From the NCBI GenBank assembly GCA_017407125.1, contig JAFQXE010000025.1, positions 1 to 64,000 on the forward strand: DNA of 64,000 bases, given 5' to 3'. The notes under the pieces were generated by a model. That model was given only the letters and a program-made list of their open reading frames with translations, ran no database searches and was not told the origin of the DNA. The stretch is from Thermoguttaceae bacterium. GTDB lineage: Bacteria > Planctomycetota > Planctomycetia > Pirellulales > Thermoguttaceae. Shown here piece after piece: positions 1 to 7,738 of the stretch; positions within the stretch are counted from its first letter, which is position 1; the number at the start of each line of letters is the position of its first letter. The position numbers and the translations under genes are program-made.

Positions 1-39
1 GGATGGAGACTGGTCGTCCGGTCAAAACTTTTAATGTAA
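1..39 (+). CDS. possible 3' end of an upstream gene (ispE-like tail?)
   Basis: Reading from base 1, an open frame of 12 codons ends with TAA at 37-39, just before the ribosome binding site of spoVG. The final residues ([12 protein letters not shown]) loosely resemble the end of 4-diphosphocytidyl-2-C-methyl-D-erythritol kinase (IspE), a frequent upstream neighbour of spoVG. The stretch is too short to identify, so this rests on synteny and is only a suggestion. Confidence 0.25.
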   Translation, partial: GWRLVVRSKLLM

Positions 40-59
40 CGCGCCAAGGAGATTACAAC

Positions 60-695
60 GTGGAAATTACAGAAGTTCGCATCAAACTCATCGATGAACC
101 CGTAGAGCGGCTTAAGGCATTCTGCAGTATAACGTTCGATAACTGTTTCGTCATTCGCGACTTGAAGCTCATCGACGGCCCCGCCGGCCCGTTTGTCGCC
201 ATGCCCAGCCGAAAGATCATGATGCGCTGTCCACGCTGCCAAGGGAAGAACCCGCTGCGCGCCTCGTTCTGCAATCAGTGCGGCTCTCCGCTGTATTTCT
301 TTGAACCCGCTCGCGACGAGTCCGGACGATCCAAGCTCTATGCAGACATCGCCCACCCGATCAACGCGGAATGTCGAGACAAAATTCAACGGGCGGTTCT
401 TCTCGCCTACGAACAGGAACTCATTCTGGCTCAACAGCCGGGCTACGTCTGCCGGTACGACGACTTTGACGAAAGCCCCTTCGACGGTCCCCATTTCCGC
501 CGTCAGCCAGACCAGCGATCCGACAATCGCCGTCAAGACTCTCGTCGACAGGACAACCGCTATCAGGAATCCAATGGCGTTTCCCGACGCGTTGACAGCC
601 GCGAGGAATCCCGCCCGCTGTCACACCTAACGAGGACGTCCAAACAGCGCACGCCGTCCAGCCAGGACGACGAGTTTGGGTCGGGGATATATTAA
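60..695 (+). CDS. spoVG: SpoVG-family regulator with an inserted zinc ribbon
   Basis: The protein is 211 aa if translation starts at GTG 60, which is preceded by AAGGAG at 46-51 with 8-nt spacing. An ATG at position 3 is in frame but lacks a site, and SpoVG proteins begin with ME(V/I)T as seen from the GTG. Residues 1-50 match SpoVG ([24 protein letters not shown]) and the family's DIAHPIN signature follows near residue 96. Between them lies an insertion with CPRC at 57-60 and CNQC at 71-74, a treble-clef or zinc-ribbon arrangement that is absent from Bacillus SpoVG. The C-terminal 70 residues are low-complexity and rich in Arg, Gln, Asp and Ser. SpoVG proteins bind DNA or RNA and act as pleiotropic regulators; the target here is unknown. 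The stop codon TAA is the first three bases of a heptanucleotide repeat array. Confidence 0.9.
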   Translation: MEITEVRIKLIDEPVERLKAFCSITFDNCFVIRDLKLIDGPAGPFVAMPSRKIMMRCPRCQGKNPLRASFCNQCGSPLYFFEPARDESGRSKLYADIAHPINAECRDKIQRAVLLAYEQELILAQQPGYVCRYDDFDESPFDGPHFRRQPDQRSDNRRQDSRRQDNRYQESNGVSRRVDSREESRPLSHLTRTSKQRTPSSQDDEFGSGIY

Positions 696-727
696 TGCGT
701 AATTCGTAATGCGTAATGCGTAATTAC
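693..727. repeat. heptanucleotide tandem array (unit TAATGCG) overlapping the spoVG stop
   Basis: Four consecutive 7-bp units (TAATGCG, TAATTCG, TAATGCG, TAATGCG) followed by a partial unit. The spoVG stop codon is the first TAA. This is one of about ten 7-bp-period arrays of unrelated sequence in the window. Confidence 0.85.
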
Positions 728-1273
728 GCAAGCGCTCTGCAAAGGTTATGTGCAGGTCAGTCCGCACACGGATTTTACGGATTAGACGGATTTTCGCCGA
801 TTGTCGGCGAGGCGCCGCTCCCAGTCCGCGCTACCGCGCGCCTGCCGATAATCGCTCCCGTTGGTCGCTTTGATTATTGCTAATACTTTGTTTTCCCCCC
901 CTTACTAAAGTTTTTTGGAAAGGGGAGATTGAGGGGAAGAACCTTTTTTTCAAAAAAGGTTTTCCCCTCATATTATTTTCCTTGAAAAAACTTTTCTAAA
1001 AGGGAGCCAGCTTGCTGGCGACCGAAAGTTTTTTCAAGGAGGAAAAAGAAATAATGAATTTATAAACATCGACAAATATTTAAAAAAGTAAAACCGCGGT
1101 CCTCTGCTGACGTCCCTAGCCTGATGGCAGTTCTTTCTAGCCGGTTTTCCGCGATTTTACTCCCCTGGGGGCGAAGGAGGACGGTAACGTAAGTAACGTT
1201 AGGAGAGAGGAGCTGACGCAAGCGATTCTGTCAACTCCTCGCTTCTCATTTCTGACTCCTTACAGTCCTTTCC
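696..1273. repeat. intergenic repeat region with composite element copy 1
   Basis: There is no credible gene here. From 749 to 1039 the region holds an inverted copy of a composite element seen also at 40459-40707 and 49585-49811. Its head is at 749-802 (TGTGCAGGTCAGTCCGC through repeats of CGGATT to CGCCGATT). Its two nested hairpins are at about 931-967 (AGGGGAAGAACC pairing with GGTTTTCCCCT) and about 983-1039 (CTTGAAAAAACTTT pairing with AAAGTTTTTTCAAG). A 47-bp unit that recurs at 1808 and 1872 sits inside it at 821-867. The remainder, 1040-1273, shows no recognisable element beyond a short GTAACGTAAGTAACGTTA palindrome near 1186. Confidence 0.75.
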
Positions 1274-1669
1274 TCACTTCTTGCTCTCGGATTTGGTCGA
1301 TTCTTCATCGCATTCCTTTTTCTCGCCGTTGGACTCCTTCTTCTGTTCGTCACATTCTTTTTTCTCTTTGGTTTCAGAAGGGCATTCTTCCTTGACGGTT
1401 TTGGATTCTTTCATTTCCTTGCTCTGTTTGGCTTCCGGCTCCCTGGCGGATTCCTTGGACATCTCTTCTTCGGTTTTCTGTCCCTTGACAGTGTCCGATT
1501 CGGAATGTTCAGCAGCCGGGCGGACGTGGTCGCCCTGTTCATGCTGAACCGCTTCCTGTTTATCTTCCGAACCCCAAATGCGTCCCATCAATCCGCCGTC
1601 GGCGTACGCCAGACCAGCGCCCAAAACCGTAACTGCAGCAACGCTGAGAATCAATTTGACAAGTTTCAT
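1274..1669 (-). CDS. secreted highly charged Lys/Glu-rich protein
   Basis: A 131-residue protein with a clear Sec signal peptide (about residues 1-23, ending AYA-DGG). The start ATG at 1669 has ACAAGGAG about 8 nt upstream. After a short segment containing GLMGRIWG, the mature part is almost entirely Lys, Glu, Ser, Thr and Asp, with four CD/CP-type Cys positions such as KKECDE repeated near the end. It is probably exported and intrinsically disordered. The family is not recognised and no function is proposed. It stands alone between two repeat-rich spacers. Confidence 0.7.
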   Translation of the reverse strand: MKLVKLILSVAAVTVLGAGLAYADGGLMGRIWGSEDKQEAVQHEQGDHVRPAAEHSESDTVKGQKTEEEMSKESAREPEAKQSKEMKESKTVKEECPSETKEKKECDEQKKESNGEKKECDEESTKSESKK

Positions 1670-1807
1670 TTATAATCGCTCCTTGTAAGTTAGTATTTGA
1701 ACTCAAGCGGCGTTCTGCCCGGACTTCACTGAGAACTGTTTCATTCCCGCCTGCGCTCATCGAATACCCAATCATATCGGGGCAGTCAACCCCCGATGGC
1801 GGGGGAG

Positions 1808-1918
1808 CCAATCCGCGCTGCCGCGCGTTTGCCAATACCCGCTCCCGTTGGTCGGCGGCGAGGCGCCGCTCCCAATCCGCGCTGCCGCGCGTTTGCCAAT
1901 AACCGCTCCCGTTGGTCG
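1808..1918. repeat. 47-bp unit in two direct copies (third copy at 821-867)
   Basis: CCAATCCGCGCTGCCGCGCG begins both copies at 1808 and 1872, and both end in CGCTCCCGTTGGTCG. The copies differ at one position. A diverged copy lies at 821-867. With only two adjacent units and a 17-bp joining segment it is not a CRISPR array. Confidence 0.8.
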
Positions 1919-2315
1919 CTTGCGTTTCGGAGGGTCGACGTCCTCGTCGACCGCAGGCGTCCTCGCCTGCCAATGGAAAACTGACTCGCTGACAATCTCT
2001 GTTCAGCCCGGTTCGCGGGCGTATCGCCCGCCAAAGATATTTTTTAGCCGCAAAGGACGCAAAGAAATGGAAGGCGGTAATGGAGTGAGCGTTAGCGAAC
2101 GGAATTACGCAGTTCGCCGAAGGCGAACCAAAAGTTTGAAGTGTACACACCCAAACGACGCAGCCGAAAACCTCCTTTGGATGTAGCCCGTCCTCGGGCT
2201 ACAACTTGACGGCTTGCCGTCAAGACAATGCGGAAGCCTCCCAAAACCTTTTTCGCAGAAATCCCCCTCCGACCCACTGGATCGCGGCTGTATCAGCCGC
2301 CAAAGAATATTTAAT

Positions 2316-2358
2316 CACAAAGAACACAAAGAACACAAAGAACACAAAGAACACAAAG
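2316..2358. repeat. 9-bp tandem array (unit CACAAAGAA)
   Basis: Five units of a nonamer, four complete CACAAAGAA repeats and a final partial CACAAAG. In one frame it reads as a His-Lys-Glu repeat peptide, but the frame has no start signal and the repeat occurs in partial form at many intergenic sites here (for example near 8750, 15920, 22350 and 40410). Confidence 0.85.
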
Positions 2359-2496
2359 TAATCTTTAAAACTCCGCTCCTCCGCGGCTCCGCGTGAGGTT
2401 TTCCCGGGCGCTTACGCATCCCGGCTCGCCTGTCGCTCACACCTAACTTTCCCTCTTCCCCCTGTTGACATCAAAAGTTAAATCCGGTAAAATAAA

Positions 2497-2603
2497 TAGT
2501 GGTAAGATTTGAGTGGTTAGTGGCAAGGACGCAAAGCGCCCACTAATTTCCTTCAACTTCCCACTTACCACTTACCACTAACCACTTACCACTATCCACT
2601 TCC
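2497..2603. repeat. paired heptamer arrays (unit CCACTTA and its inverse)
   Basis: 2561-2603 reads CCACTTA CCACTTA CCACTAA CCACTTA CCACTAT CCACTTC. Inverse units (TAGTGGT, GAGTGGT, TAGTGGC) lie at about 2497-2527, so the pair can fold as a long imperfect hairpin. It ends 22 bp before the aldo/keto reductase start codon, overlapping its probable promoter/leader. Confidence 0.75.
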
Positions 2604-2625
2604 ACACAACGGAGAATTCACTGCC

Positions 2626-3522
2626 ATGAAACGACGTCTGTTTATTCAAACTGCCGCGGCGGGAGTCGCAGCCGCGTCTGCAACGGTAACCAGAGCGGAA
2701 AGCGCCGAAGCGGACCTCAGCCCGGTTGGGCTTGTCAACTTAACGCCGCAGATTAAAACGTCGCGCGTTGGGTTCGGAACAGGCGTTCACGCCGGCATGC
2801 GTCAAAGCAACATGCACCGCATGGGAAACGGCATCGGCGTCGAGAACATGCGGTACGCCTACGACTGCGGAATCCGGTTTTTCGACATGGCGGACTCGTA
2901 CGGCACGCATCAGTTCGTCGCGGAAGCCCTCAAAGGCAAACCCCGCGACAGCTACACGTTAAGCACAAAAATCTGGTGCTATCCCGGCGGCGGCATTCCG
3001 GAAAAAGAACGACTCCCGGCAGACCAGCTTATCGAACGATTTCTTAAAGAACTCAATACGGACTACATCGACCTGATCAATATTCACTGTCTGATGTCGC
3101 CGGACTGGGTGGAACGATTCGAGTACCAGTTCGAACCGATGGAAAAGCTTAAGAAAAGAGGACTCATTCGCGCTCACGGCGTTTCCTGTCACGCTCGAAC
3201 CGCGGCGGAGATTGCGGCGAAACACCCCTGGGTCGATTCCATGCACCTGCGTCTGAATACGGAACGACAGCGAATGGACGGCGATTGGGATCAGAACGTC
3301 GAGATTGCCAAAACCGCCAAAGAAAACGGCAAAGGCGTTATTATCATGAAAGTTCTCGGCGAGGGAACGATTAACACGCCCGAAGGACGCAAACGATCCA
3401 CTATCGCCGTTACCAGAATGCCGTACAAAGACGTTATGATCGTCGGCTTTGAAGCCAAACAGCACATCGACGAATTCCTCGAAAACGTCGCAGAAGGTCT
3501 GAAGTTAGAGGCTAAAGAATAG
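2626..3522 (+). CDS. exported aldo/keto reductase (Tat-type leader)
   Basis: A 298-residue protein of the aldo/keto reductase superfamily, which reduces or oxidises carbonyl/alcohol groups with NAD(P)H. The N-terminus has a twin-arginine-like leader (MKRRLFIQTAAAG, then an Ala-rich core) of the kind common on planctomycete oxidoreductases. The family's catalytic tetrad is present at D87 (FFDMADSYG), Y92, K115 (LSTK) and H154 (INIHC). The total length is slightly short of the usual 310-330 aa once the leader is removed, and the C-terminal NADP-binding end is compact. The start is supported by an ACGGAG stretch about 12 nt upstream. No partner gene lies in the same operon, and the substrate cannot be inferred. 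Confidence 0.85.
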   Translation: MKRRLFIQTAAAGVAAASATVTRAESAEADLSPVGLVNLTPQIKTSRVGFGTGVHAGMRQSNMHRMGNGIGVENMRYAYDCGIRFFDMADSYGTHQFVAEALKGKPRDSYTLSTKIWCYPGGGIPEKERLPADQLIERFLKELNTDYIDLINIHCLMSPDWVERFEYQFEPMEKLKKRGLIRAHGVSCHARTAAEIAAKHPWVDSMHLRLNTERQRMDGDWDQNVEIAKTAKENGKGVIIMKVLGEGTINTPEGRKRSTIAVTRMPYKDVMIVGFEAKQHIDEFLENVAEGLKLEAKE

Positions 3523-3938
3523 AGCGTCCGGAAAACCTCACGCAAAGTTCGCAAAGTCCGTGAAGTAACAATCGATGAACGCTTTGCGGCGGAAGCCTCC
3601 AGAAATCTATGAATGTGGAAAGCCGCTCCGACCCGCGGGTTCGCGGACATCCTGTCCGCCGAAGAAAACAAGACCTGCTGACTATCTAAGACGTAGCCGA
3701 AAACCTTTCTGGATCGCGGACGTAAGTCCGCAACAGAAATTGCGGAAGCCTCCAGAAATTTACGAACGCGGAAAGTCGCCGAAGAAACCTCACGCGGAGA
3801 TGCGGAGCTGCGGAGAATGTTTGCCGAAGTTATAAATTTATTCTCCTGTCTGCAATAAATTGTTTCTGTCTGACGTTTACGTGTATATAACGATTTTTAA
3901 TGGCGCCAAGGAACTAAACCAGTTAAAGGAACTAAACC
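3523..3938. repeat. 416-bp spacer with two covarying hairpins
   Basis: No gene seen. It contains CGCAAAGTT-type 9-bp repeats near 3541, the hairpins GCGGACA-tcc-TGTCCGC (3643-3659) and GCGGAC-gtaa-GTCCGC (3716-3731), and two copies of a GCGGAAGCCTCCAGAAAT module (about 3588 and 3741). The last 100 bp before the next gene are AT-rich and repeat-free, and probably carry its promoter. Confidence 0.65.
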
Positions 3939-5057
3939 ATGAACAAACGCATTATCAAAGTTTTTTTAACCGCATTCGCGGTCTTTGCCTTTTTCGCCTG
4001 CTGCAAAGCAGACAACTATCTGCCAATCGGAAATGATTTCGAAGGCATTTCAATAGCAAAATACCCTGTCACCAATGCAGAATACGCCGAGTTCGTGAAC
4101 GAAACCGGTCATGCTGCGCCGAGATACTGGAAAGACGGAACCTTTCCGAAAGGCAAAGAGCGTCATCCGGTACTGTGGGTGTCGTACGACGATGCTTGCG
4201 ACTATTGCGACTGGCTTAGCGAGAAAGACGCCGCGCACATCTACCGTATTCCAACAGAAGAAGAATGGGAAGCCGCGGCGGGCGAGACGCCGTCAAACGC
4301 CAAATTCAACTTCAACGGTGTAGTCGCCTCGCATTATATGAAGGAGAATCCCAAACGCATGGTAACATACGTACACCCAAAGTCCGCGCTCAATGGGAAG
4401 TCAGCGCCTTTGAACGAAGTGATCACCGTCACTCCCGATGGACATGTGCGCGGCTGGGTCAACCACAACGACTATACCGGCTTTATTTACACAGACCTTT
4501 TCAAAGAACTGAGCGAAACCGGCGGCTATACGACGCCTGTTGACGCCTATCCGAAAACGAAAGCCGTCTGCGGCGCTCTTGACATGTGGGGGAACTGCTG
4601 GGAATGGACGTGTACGGAAATTGTGGCAACAAACGGCGCGGAACGCGGTCAGACGGTCAACGCGATCAAGGGCGGCTCATGGTATGCGAACCGCAATTCC
4701 TGCCTGACCTCTTTCCAAGGCGAAGGGCGCCGTCCCGGCGGACATTTCAACACTGTCGGCTTCCGGGTCGTTCGCGCAAACCCCGATTCCCCTAATGCAC
4801 GGATAGAGCGCGGTACTCGTCCAAACGATGATAACGGCGGCATGAATCCTCCCCCGCGACGTCCTCGTCCGCAGGATGGAAATTATCGACCGGGGCCTCG
4901 TCCAAACGGCAGCAATGGCGGCATGAATCCTCCCCCGCGTCGTCCTCGTCCGCAGGATGGAAATTATCGACCGGGTCCGCGTCCAAACGGCGGCAAAGGC
5001 GGCATGAATCCTCCCCCGCGACGTCCTCAGGGGCAAAGCGGAAACTCCACAAGATAA
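3939..5057 (+). CDS. exported SUMF1/FGE-fold protein with a Pro/Arg-rich repeat tail
   Basis: A 372-aa protein. Residues 1-24 form a signal peptide, possibly a lipoprotein leader (FFACCKA). Residues about 30-285 are a formylglycine-generating-enzyme-type domain, with the family landmarks YPVTNAEYAEF, RIPTEEEWEAAA, DMWGNCWEWT, KGGSW and GFRVVRA. True FGEs need two Cys after the KGGS motif. Here that region reads KGGSWYANRNSC, so the first Cys is missing and sulfatase-activating activity is unlikely; a carbohydrate- or protein-binding role is an inference. The tail is built of 27-residue repeats (RPN..NGGMNPPPRR...) encoded by 81-bp direct repeats. No sulfatase gene is nearby. Confidence 0.8.
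   Translation: MNKRIIKVFLTAFAVFAFFACCKADNYLPIGNDFEGISIAKYPVTNAEYAEFVNETGHAAPRYWKDGTFPKGKERHPVLWVSYDDACDYCDWLSEKDAAHIYRIPTEEEWEAAAGETPSNAKFNFNGVVASHYMKENPKRMVTYVHPKSALNGKSAPLNEVITVTPDGHVRGWVNHNDYTGFIYTDLFKELSETGGYTTPVDAYPKTKAVCGALDMWGNCWEWTCTEIVATNGAERGQTVNAIKGGSWYANRNSCLTSFQGEGRRPGGHFNTVGFRVVRANPDSPNARIERGTRPNDDNGGMNPPPRRPRPQDGNYRPGPRPNGSNGGMNPPPRRPRPQDGNYRPGPRPNGGKGGMNPPPRRPQGQSGNSTR
4818..5054 (+). repeat. 81-bp tandem repeats inside the SUMF1-protein tail
   Basis: Units at 4818-4898, 4899-4979 and a diverged third at 4980-5054 encode a 27-residue Pro/Arg/Gly repeat. The near identity at DNA level, including synonymous positions, suggests recent duplication and possible copy-number variation. 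Confidence 0.9.
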
Positions 5058-5497
5058 AAAAACGAACATGGCGAGCCGGGTGCGAGACGCCCGGAAATTC
5101 TCAAGCGTCTCCGCGTGAGGTTTTGTTGTGCGGCAGAGACTGCCGCGTGCCGGCTCACCAGTGTACGTGAACGGGACAGACGTTTTGTTCGCCGTTACGT
5201 TCGCTTTGCTCACACCCACGGGTTTACACCCGTGGCTCGCCTAAGCGTAACTTCGTTCGCTTCGCTCTCTCCGTTACCGCCTTTCATTTCTTTGCGTTCT
5301 TTGCGGCTAAAATCTTTGGCGGCTGAGACAGGCGCGATCCAGCGGGACGGACGGGCTTTCCGCGGTCTTTGGTTTTCGATTGCTTCCGCGTTGTCTTGAC
5401 GGTAAGCCGTAGCGCTCTACTCGACGAATTTTTAAATGAATCCGCGCACTGACTGATTGACGAATCAATCTAAAACGAATTATCAATATGATTTAGT
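5058..5497. repeat. 440-bp repeat spacer
   Basis: No gene seen. It holds CACCCACGGG-tttac-CCCGTGGC, a hairpin near 5213-5234, the module CCGTTACCGCCTTTCAT (5271-5287), 9-bp TTTGCGTTC/TTTGCGGCT repeats (5291-5308) and an imperfect GCGGCTG-aga-CAGGCGC hairpin (5319-5335). The final 60 bp before the convergent ankyrin gene are AT-rich. Confidence 0.6.
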
Positions 5498-6688
5498 TTA
5501 TTCAGAAGGACTTTTTTGCTTATTTTTGACGTGTTCGTTAAGTAATTTATACAGCTTCAAAAAATGATTTTCCTTTGCGGCTTTAATTGGATCGGCGCCC
5601 CATTTATTTTTAATAGTCGGATCAGCGCCTGCTTCGAGCAATGCTTTAGCAATATCAAGAGAACGCGGCATGCAAGCTAACATCATAAGAGGTGTCTCCA
5701 TCTTTATATCTTGCGCATTTACATCCGCCCCAGCTTTTATAAGAATATTGACTATATCAATATTCCCAAACTCTATTGCGTCATGCAAAGGCGTTCGCTG
5801 ATTCTCTGGAGAACGAGCATTAGGATCGGCGTTACGCTTAAGGAGATCTTCAACGGCTTTAGAATCATGACGTTGAATTGCAAGGCGAAGTTGAGTGTCA
5901 AGACCTGCATTATAGCCACGGTTTTCCAACTGTTTTGTAATATTGTTATTAGCATTAACAGATAAACGTGCAATCCGATCCACATCTTCCTGAGAAGGTT
6001 TCGCTCCCAATTTTATTAATAAATCAAGCATTTCCTGATTCCTTGTAAATTGGATTGCAGAATTCAAATCAGCGCCTCGCTTTGCCAATAATTTAACCGA
6101 TTCAGGTACATCTTCCCAAGCTGCCCTTTGAATTAATGTTTGTCCAGAAGTTGGGGGCGGATTTATAGGCGCTCCGGCTTTAAAAAACATTTCTAAAAGC
6201 TTTGGATTCTTAACAGCGTAATCGATAGGCTGCATGCCTTTAACGTCCAATCCAACTAATGAGTTAACGCCAGCGCTTGAATTTCTCAAAGCAGGCGATG
6301 CGCCAGCGTCCAAAAGGACTTTACAGGCTTCAACGTGATTGTTCATAGCCGCCAGATGCAACGCAGATCGTTCATCTTTATGCGACGCCGGGATATCCAG
6401 GATTACACCCGATTCAATTAATTGTTTAATGGTTGCAACGTCCCCGCGCTCAGCCGCATCGCACAATTTTTCAATCTTTTTCATCATTTCATCGCGCTGA
6501 TCCGGAGTAAGCTCTGCCAAGTAACTGACAGGCAGTCCTTTATCCTTGTCAACAGCAGACGATTCGTCATTAGCAGATGATTTCTCAACAGCAGACGAAA
6601 AAGAATGCGTGAATGCCAACACACTAAAAACGACAAGAATCGTAATACTAATTGCAATAGCAATGTAAAATAAAGCGGACTTTTTCAT
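5498..6688 (-). CDS. membrane-anchored ankyrin-repeat protein
   Basis: A 396-aa protein with an uncleaved signal-anchor or signal peptide at residues 5-28 (FYIAIAISITILVVFSVLAF), then a Ser/Asp-rich linker. About eight ankyrin repeats run from residue 75 to the C-terminus. Recognisable repeats include ALHLAAMNNHVEACKVLLDAG, TPLHDAIEFGNIDIVNILIKAG and DIAKALLEAGADPTIKNKWG. Ankyrin repeats mediate protein-protein contact; the partner is unknown, and the domain probably lies outside the cytoplasm. The gene is AT-rich relative to flanking GC-richer genes. Its upstream region (6702-6951) is nearly identical to that of the unrelated gene at 7739-8440, so the two are probably co-regulated. Confidence 0.85.
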   Translation of the reverse strand: MKKSALFYIAIAISITILVVFSVLAFTHSFSSAVEKSSANDESSAVDKDKGLPVSYLAELTPDQRDEMMKKIEKLCDAAERGDVATIKQLIESGVILDIPASHKDERSALHLAAMNNHVEACKVLLDAGASPALRNSSAGVNSLVGLDVKGMQPIDYAVKNPKLLEMFFKAGAPINPPPTSGQTLIQRAAWEDVPESVKLLAKRGADLNSAIQFTRNQEMLDLLIKLGAKPSQEDVDRIARLSVNANNNITKQLENRGYNAGLDTQLRLAIQRHDSKAVEDLLKRNADPNARSPENQRTPLHDAIEFGNIDIVNILIKAGADVNAQDIKMETPLMMLACMPRSLDIAKALLEAGADPTIKNKWGADPIKAAKENHFLKLYKLLNEHVKNKQKSPSE

Positions 6689-6701
6689 TTTATCTGTATT
6701 T

Positions 6702-6951
6702 CCCCGATTTTTACTAACGTGTAAAAATCAAAAATGTGAAACGCGTTCCTTTTGTAATAAAAACAATCGCACGCTGCGAACTGTTACCTCAATGATTTTA
6801 TTATAACGACTACATCGTTAGAATGCAAGAGAAATAGCATTTTTTTCAGAGAATTTTAAAATTTTTTAAGAAAACCCGGGCATCATGACCCGTCGATAGC
6901 GTTGATTATCAATGAAAGGCGGTAAACGAGCGCAAGAAAGACTCACGTTCA
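6702..6951 (-). repeat. duplicated promoter/leader block, copy A
   Basis: This block is about 90% identical over 250 bp to 8463-8710. It starts 14 bp upstream of the ankyrin gene's ATG. The conserved part includes a sigma-70-type promoter and the whole presumed 5' leader, with a GATTTTTAC/GTAAAAATC hairpin at 6706-6729 in this copy. Confidence 0.9.
6800..6828 (-). promoter_or_regulatory. promoter of the ankyrin gene (copy A)
   Basis: On the minus strand TTGCAT (6823-6828) lies 17 bp before a perfect TATAAT (6800-6805). The same pair with the same spacing is conserved in copy B, which supports function. The predicted leader is about 105 nt. Confidence 0.6.
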
Positions 6952-7358
6952 AGTTCCGCACTCATAACAACCGCGTAGCGGTTGAATATGTCTAGCCGTG
7001 GGTTTTAACCCACGGACAACCTAAGCGCCAAATAAAAACATCGACAATTCCTCTTTTCTCCCCCCCCAGCGCCTTTGGGCGCGGGGGGGAGAAAAGACGT
7101 TGACTCGATTAAAGGGAATCTTTTTAATCCATTATCCGTGGGTTGAAACCCACGGCTATTAACAGTGAACCGCTAACGCGGTTCTAGTTGAACGCTTCGC
7201 GTCGGTATTTTTAAAACTTTGTGAACTTTGCGTGAAATATCTTCGGCGGACAGAATGTCCGCGATCCAGCGGAGCGAGCCGACGTGCGTAAGCCCCCGGG
7301 ATAATACCAGATTTTCACCGATTGGTTTGTTAATCAACTTTTCTTTTGAACTAGTATA

Positions 7359-7718
7359 TTAATATTCTACATCCCATTTTTTTGTAGATAATTTGTACTG
7401 ACAAACTGGATAGCTTTGACTTGCTCCAAGGAAAAAGCCATCTTCTGTTCGGTAATAATACCATTCGCGAACATCAATATATGAAGGGGGAATATTAGAT
7501 AAATAATGAGGCAGTAATTGCGCCAGACATTCTGGATATACACCTTCCTTATTATAGTAAATATCAATTGCTTCTACGATTTTGACGCCATTGTGATGTG
7601 TTTTTTTAATACTATATGCAGTATCAAATTCTTCGAAAAATCTTAAAGAAAAGTGAATCAAGAAAAACAAAGTCATACAACATACAAAACCGAACGAAAA
7701 ATATTTAATTTTTATCAT
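7359..7718 (-). CDS. small pilin-like (GspG C-domain type) membrane protein
   Basis: A 119-residue protein if started at ATG 7718; a TTG three codons upstream is possible. An N-terminal hydrophobic helix (residues about 5-28) is followed by a short domain whose pattern IDIYYNKEGVYPECLAQL, a NIPPSYID segment and WYYYRTEDGFFLGA resembles the C-terminal part of type II secretion pseudopilin GspG. The family's prepilin peptidase site (G/FTLIE) is not present, so it is not a canonical pilin. It follows the 7739-8440 gene by 20 bp on the same strand and is probably co-transcribed. Function unknown. Confidence 0.6.
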   Translation of the reverse strand: MIKIKYFSFGFVCCMTLFFLIHFSLRFFEEFDTAYSIKKTHHNGVKIVEAIDIYYNKEGVYPECLAQLLPHYLSNIPPSYIDVREWYYYRTEDGFFLGASQSYPVCQYKLSTKKWDVEY

Positions 7719-7738
7719 AATGTTCAATACTTTCTTGA

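Larger units (their letters stand above)
1670..2625. repeat. 956-bp repeat-dense spacer
   Basis: No supported gene. From left to right it contains two tandem copies of a 47-bp unit (1808-1854 and 1872-1918), a hairpin GCGGGCG-tat-CGCCCGC (2015-2031) and a GGAAGGCGGTAATGGAG module at 2068-2085. These are followed by a GTAGCCCG/CGGGCTAC hairpin near 2186, a CTTGACGG/CCGTCAAG hairpin near 2205, the hairpin GCGGCTG-tat-CAGCCGC (2284-2300), a 9-bp array at 2316-2358 and a heptamer array at 2561-2603. Open frames across it on both strands are products of these repeats. Confidence 0.7.
6689..7358. repeat. 670-bp spacer: duplicated promoter block plus hairpin elements
   Basis: 6702-6951 is copy A of a 250-bp duplicated promoter/leader (copy B is at 8463-8710). 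Then come an inverted two-hairpin element (6969-7015), a long C-rich hairpin (7053-7096), GATTAAAGGGAATCTTTTTAATC (an inverted repeat at about 7108-7130), a three-hairpin element (7136-7202), 9-bp ACTTTGCGT repeats, and the hairpin GCGGACA-gaa-TGTCCGC (7246-7262). No coding sequence is supported. Confidence 0.75.

Noticed and set aside
1808..1918. Possible CRISPR array
   Set aside because: Only two adjacent units with a 17-bp gap, no spacers of constant length and no cas genes in the window.
1560..2150. A 196-codon minus-strand frame overlapping the Lys/Glu-rich gene start
   Set aside because: It is made of the 47-bp tandem units and spacer repeats; the signal-peptide gene in the other frame has a ribosome binding site.
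2316..2358. Possible CRISPR or origin iterons
   Set aside because: Contiguous 9-bp repeats without spacers; the repeat is dispersed at many spacers and not near a replication gene.
2214..2396. Open frame with His-Lys-Glu repeats
   Set aside because: Translation of a 9-bp intergenic repeat; no start signal.
3939..5057. Functional sulfatase-activating FGE
   Set aside because: The first catalytic Cys after KGGS is missing and no sulfatase is present; the same caution applies to the SUMF1-type domain of the kinase.
7359..7718. True type II secretion pseudopilin (GspG)
   Set aside because: The C-terminal pattern fits, but the prepilin peptidase cleavage motif is missing and no secretion genes are adjacent.
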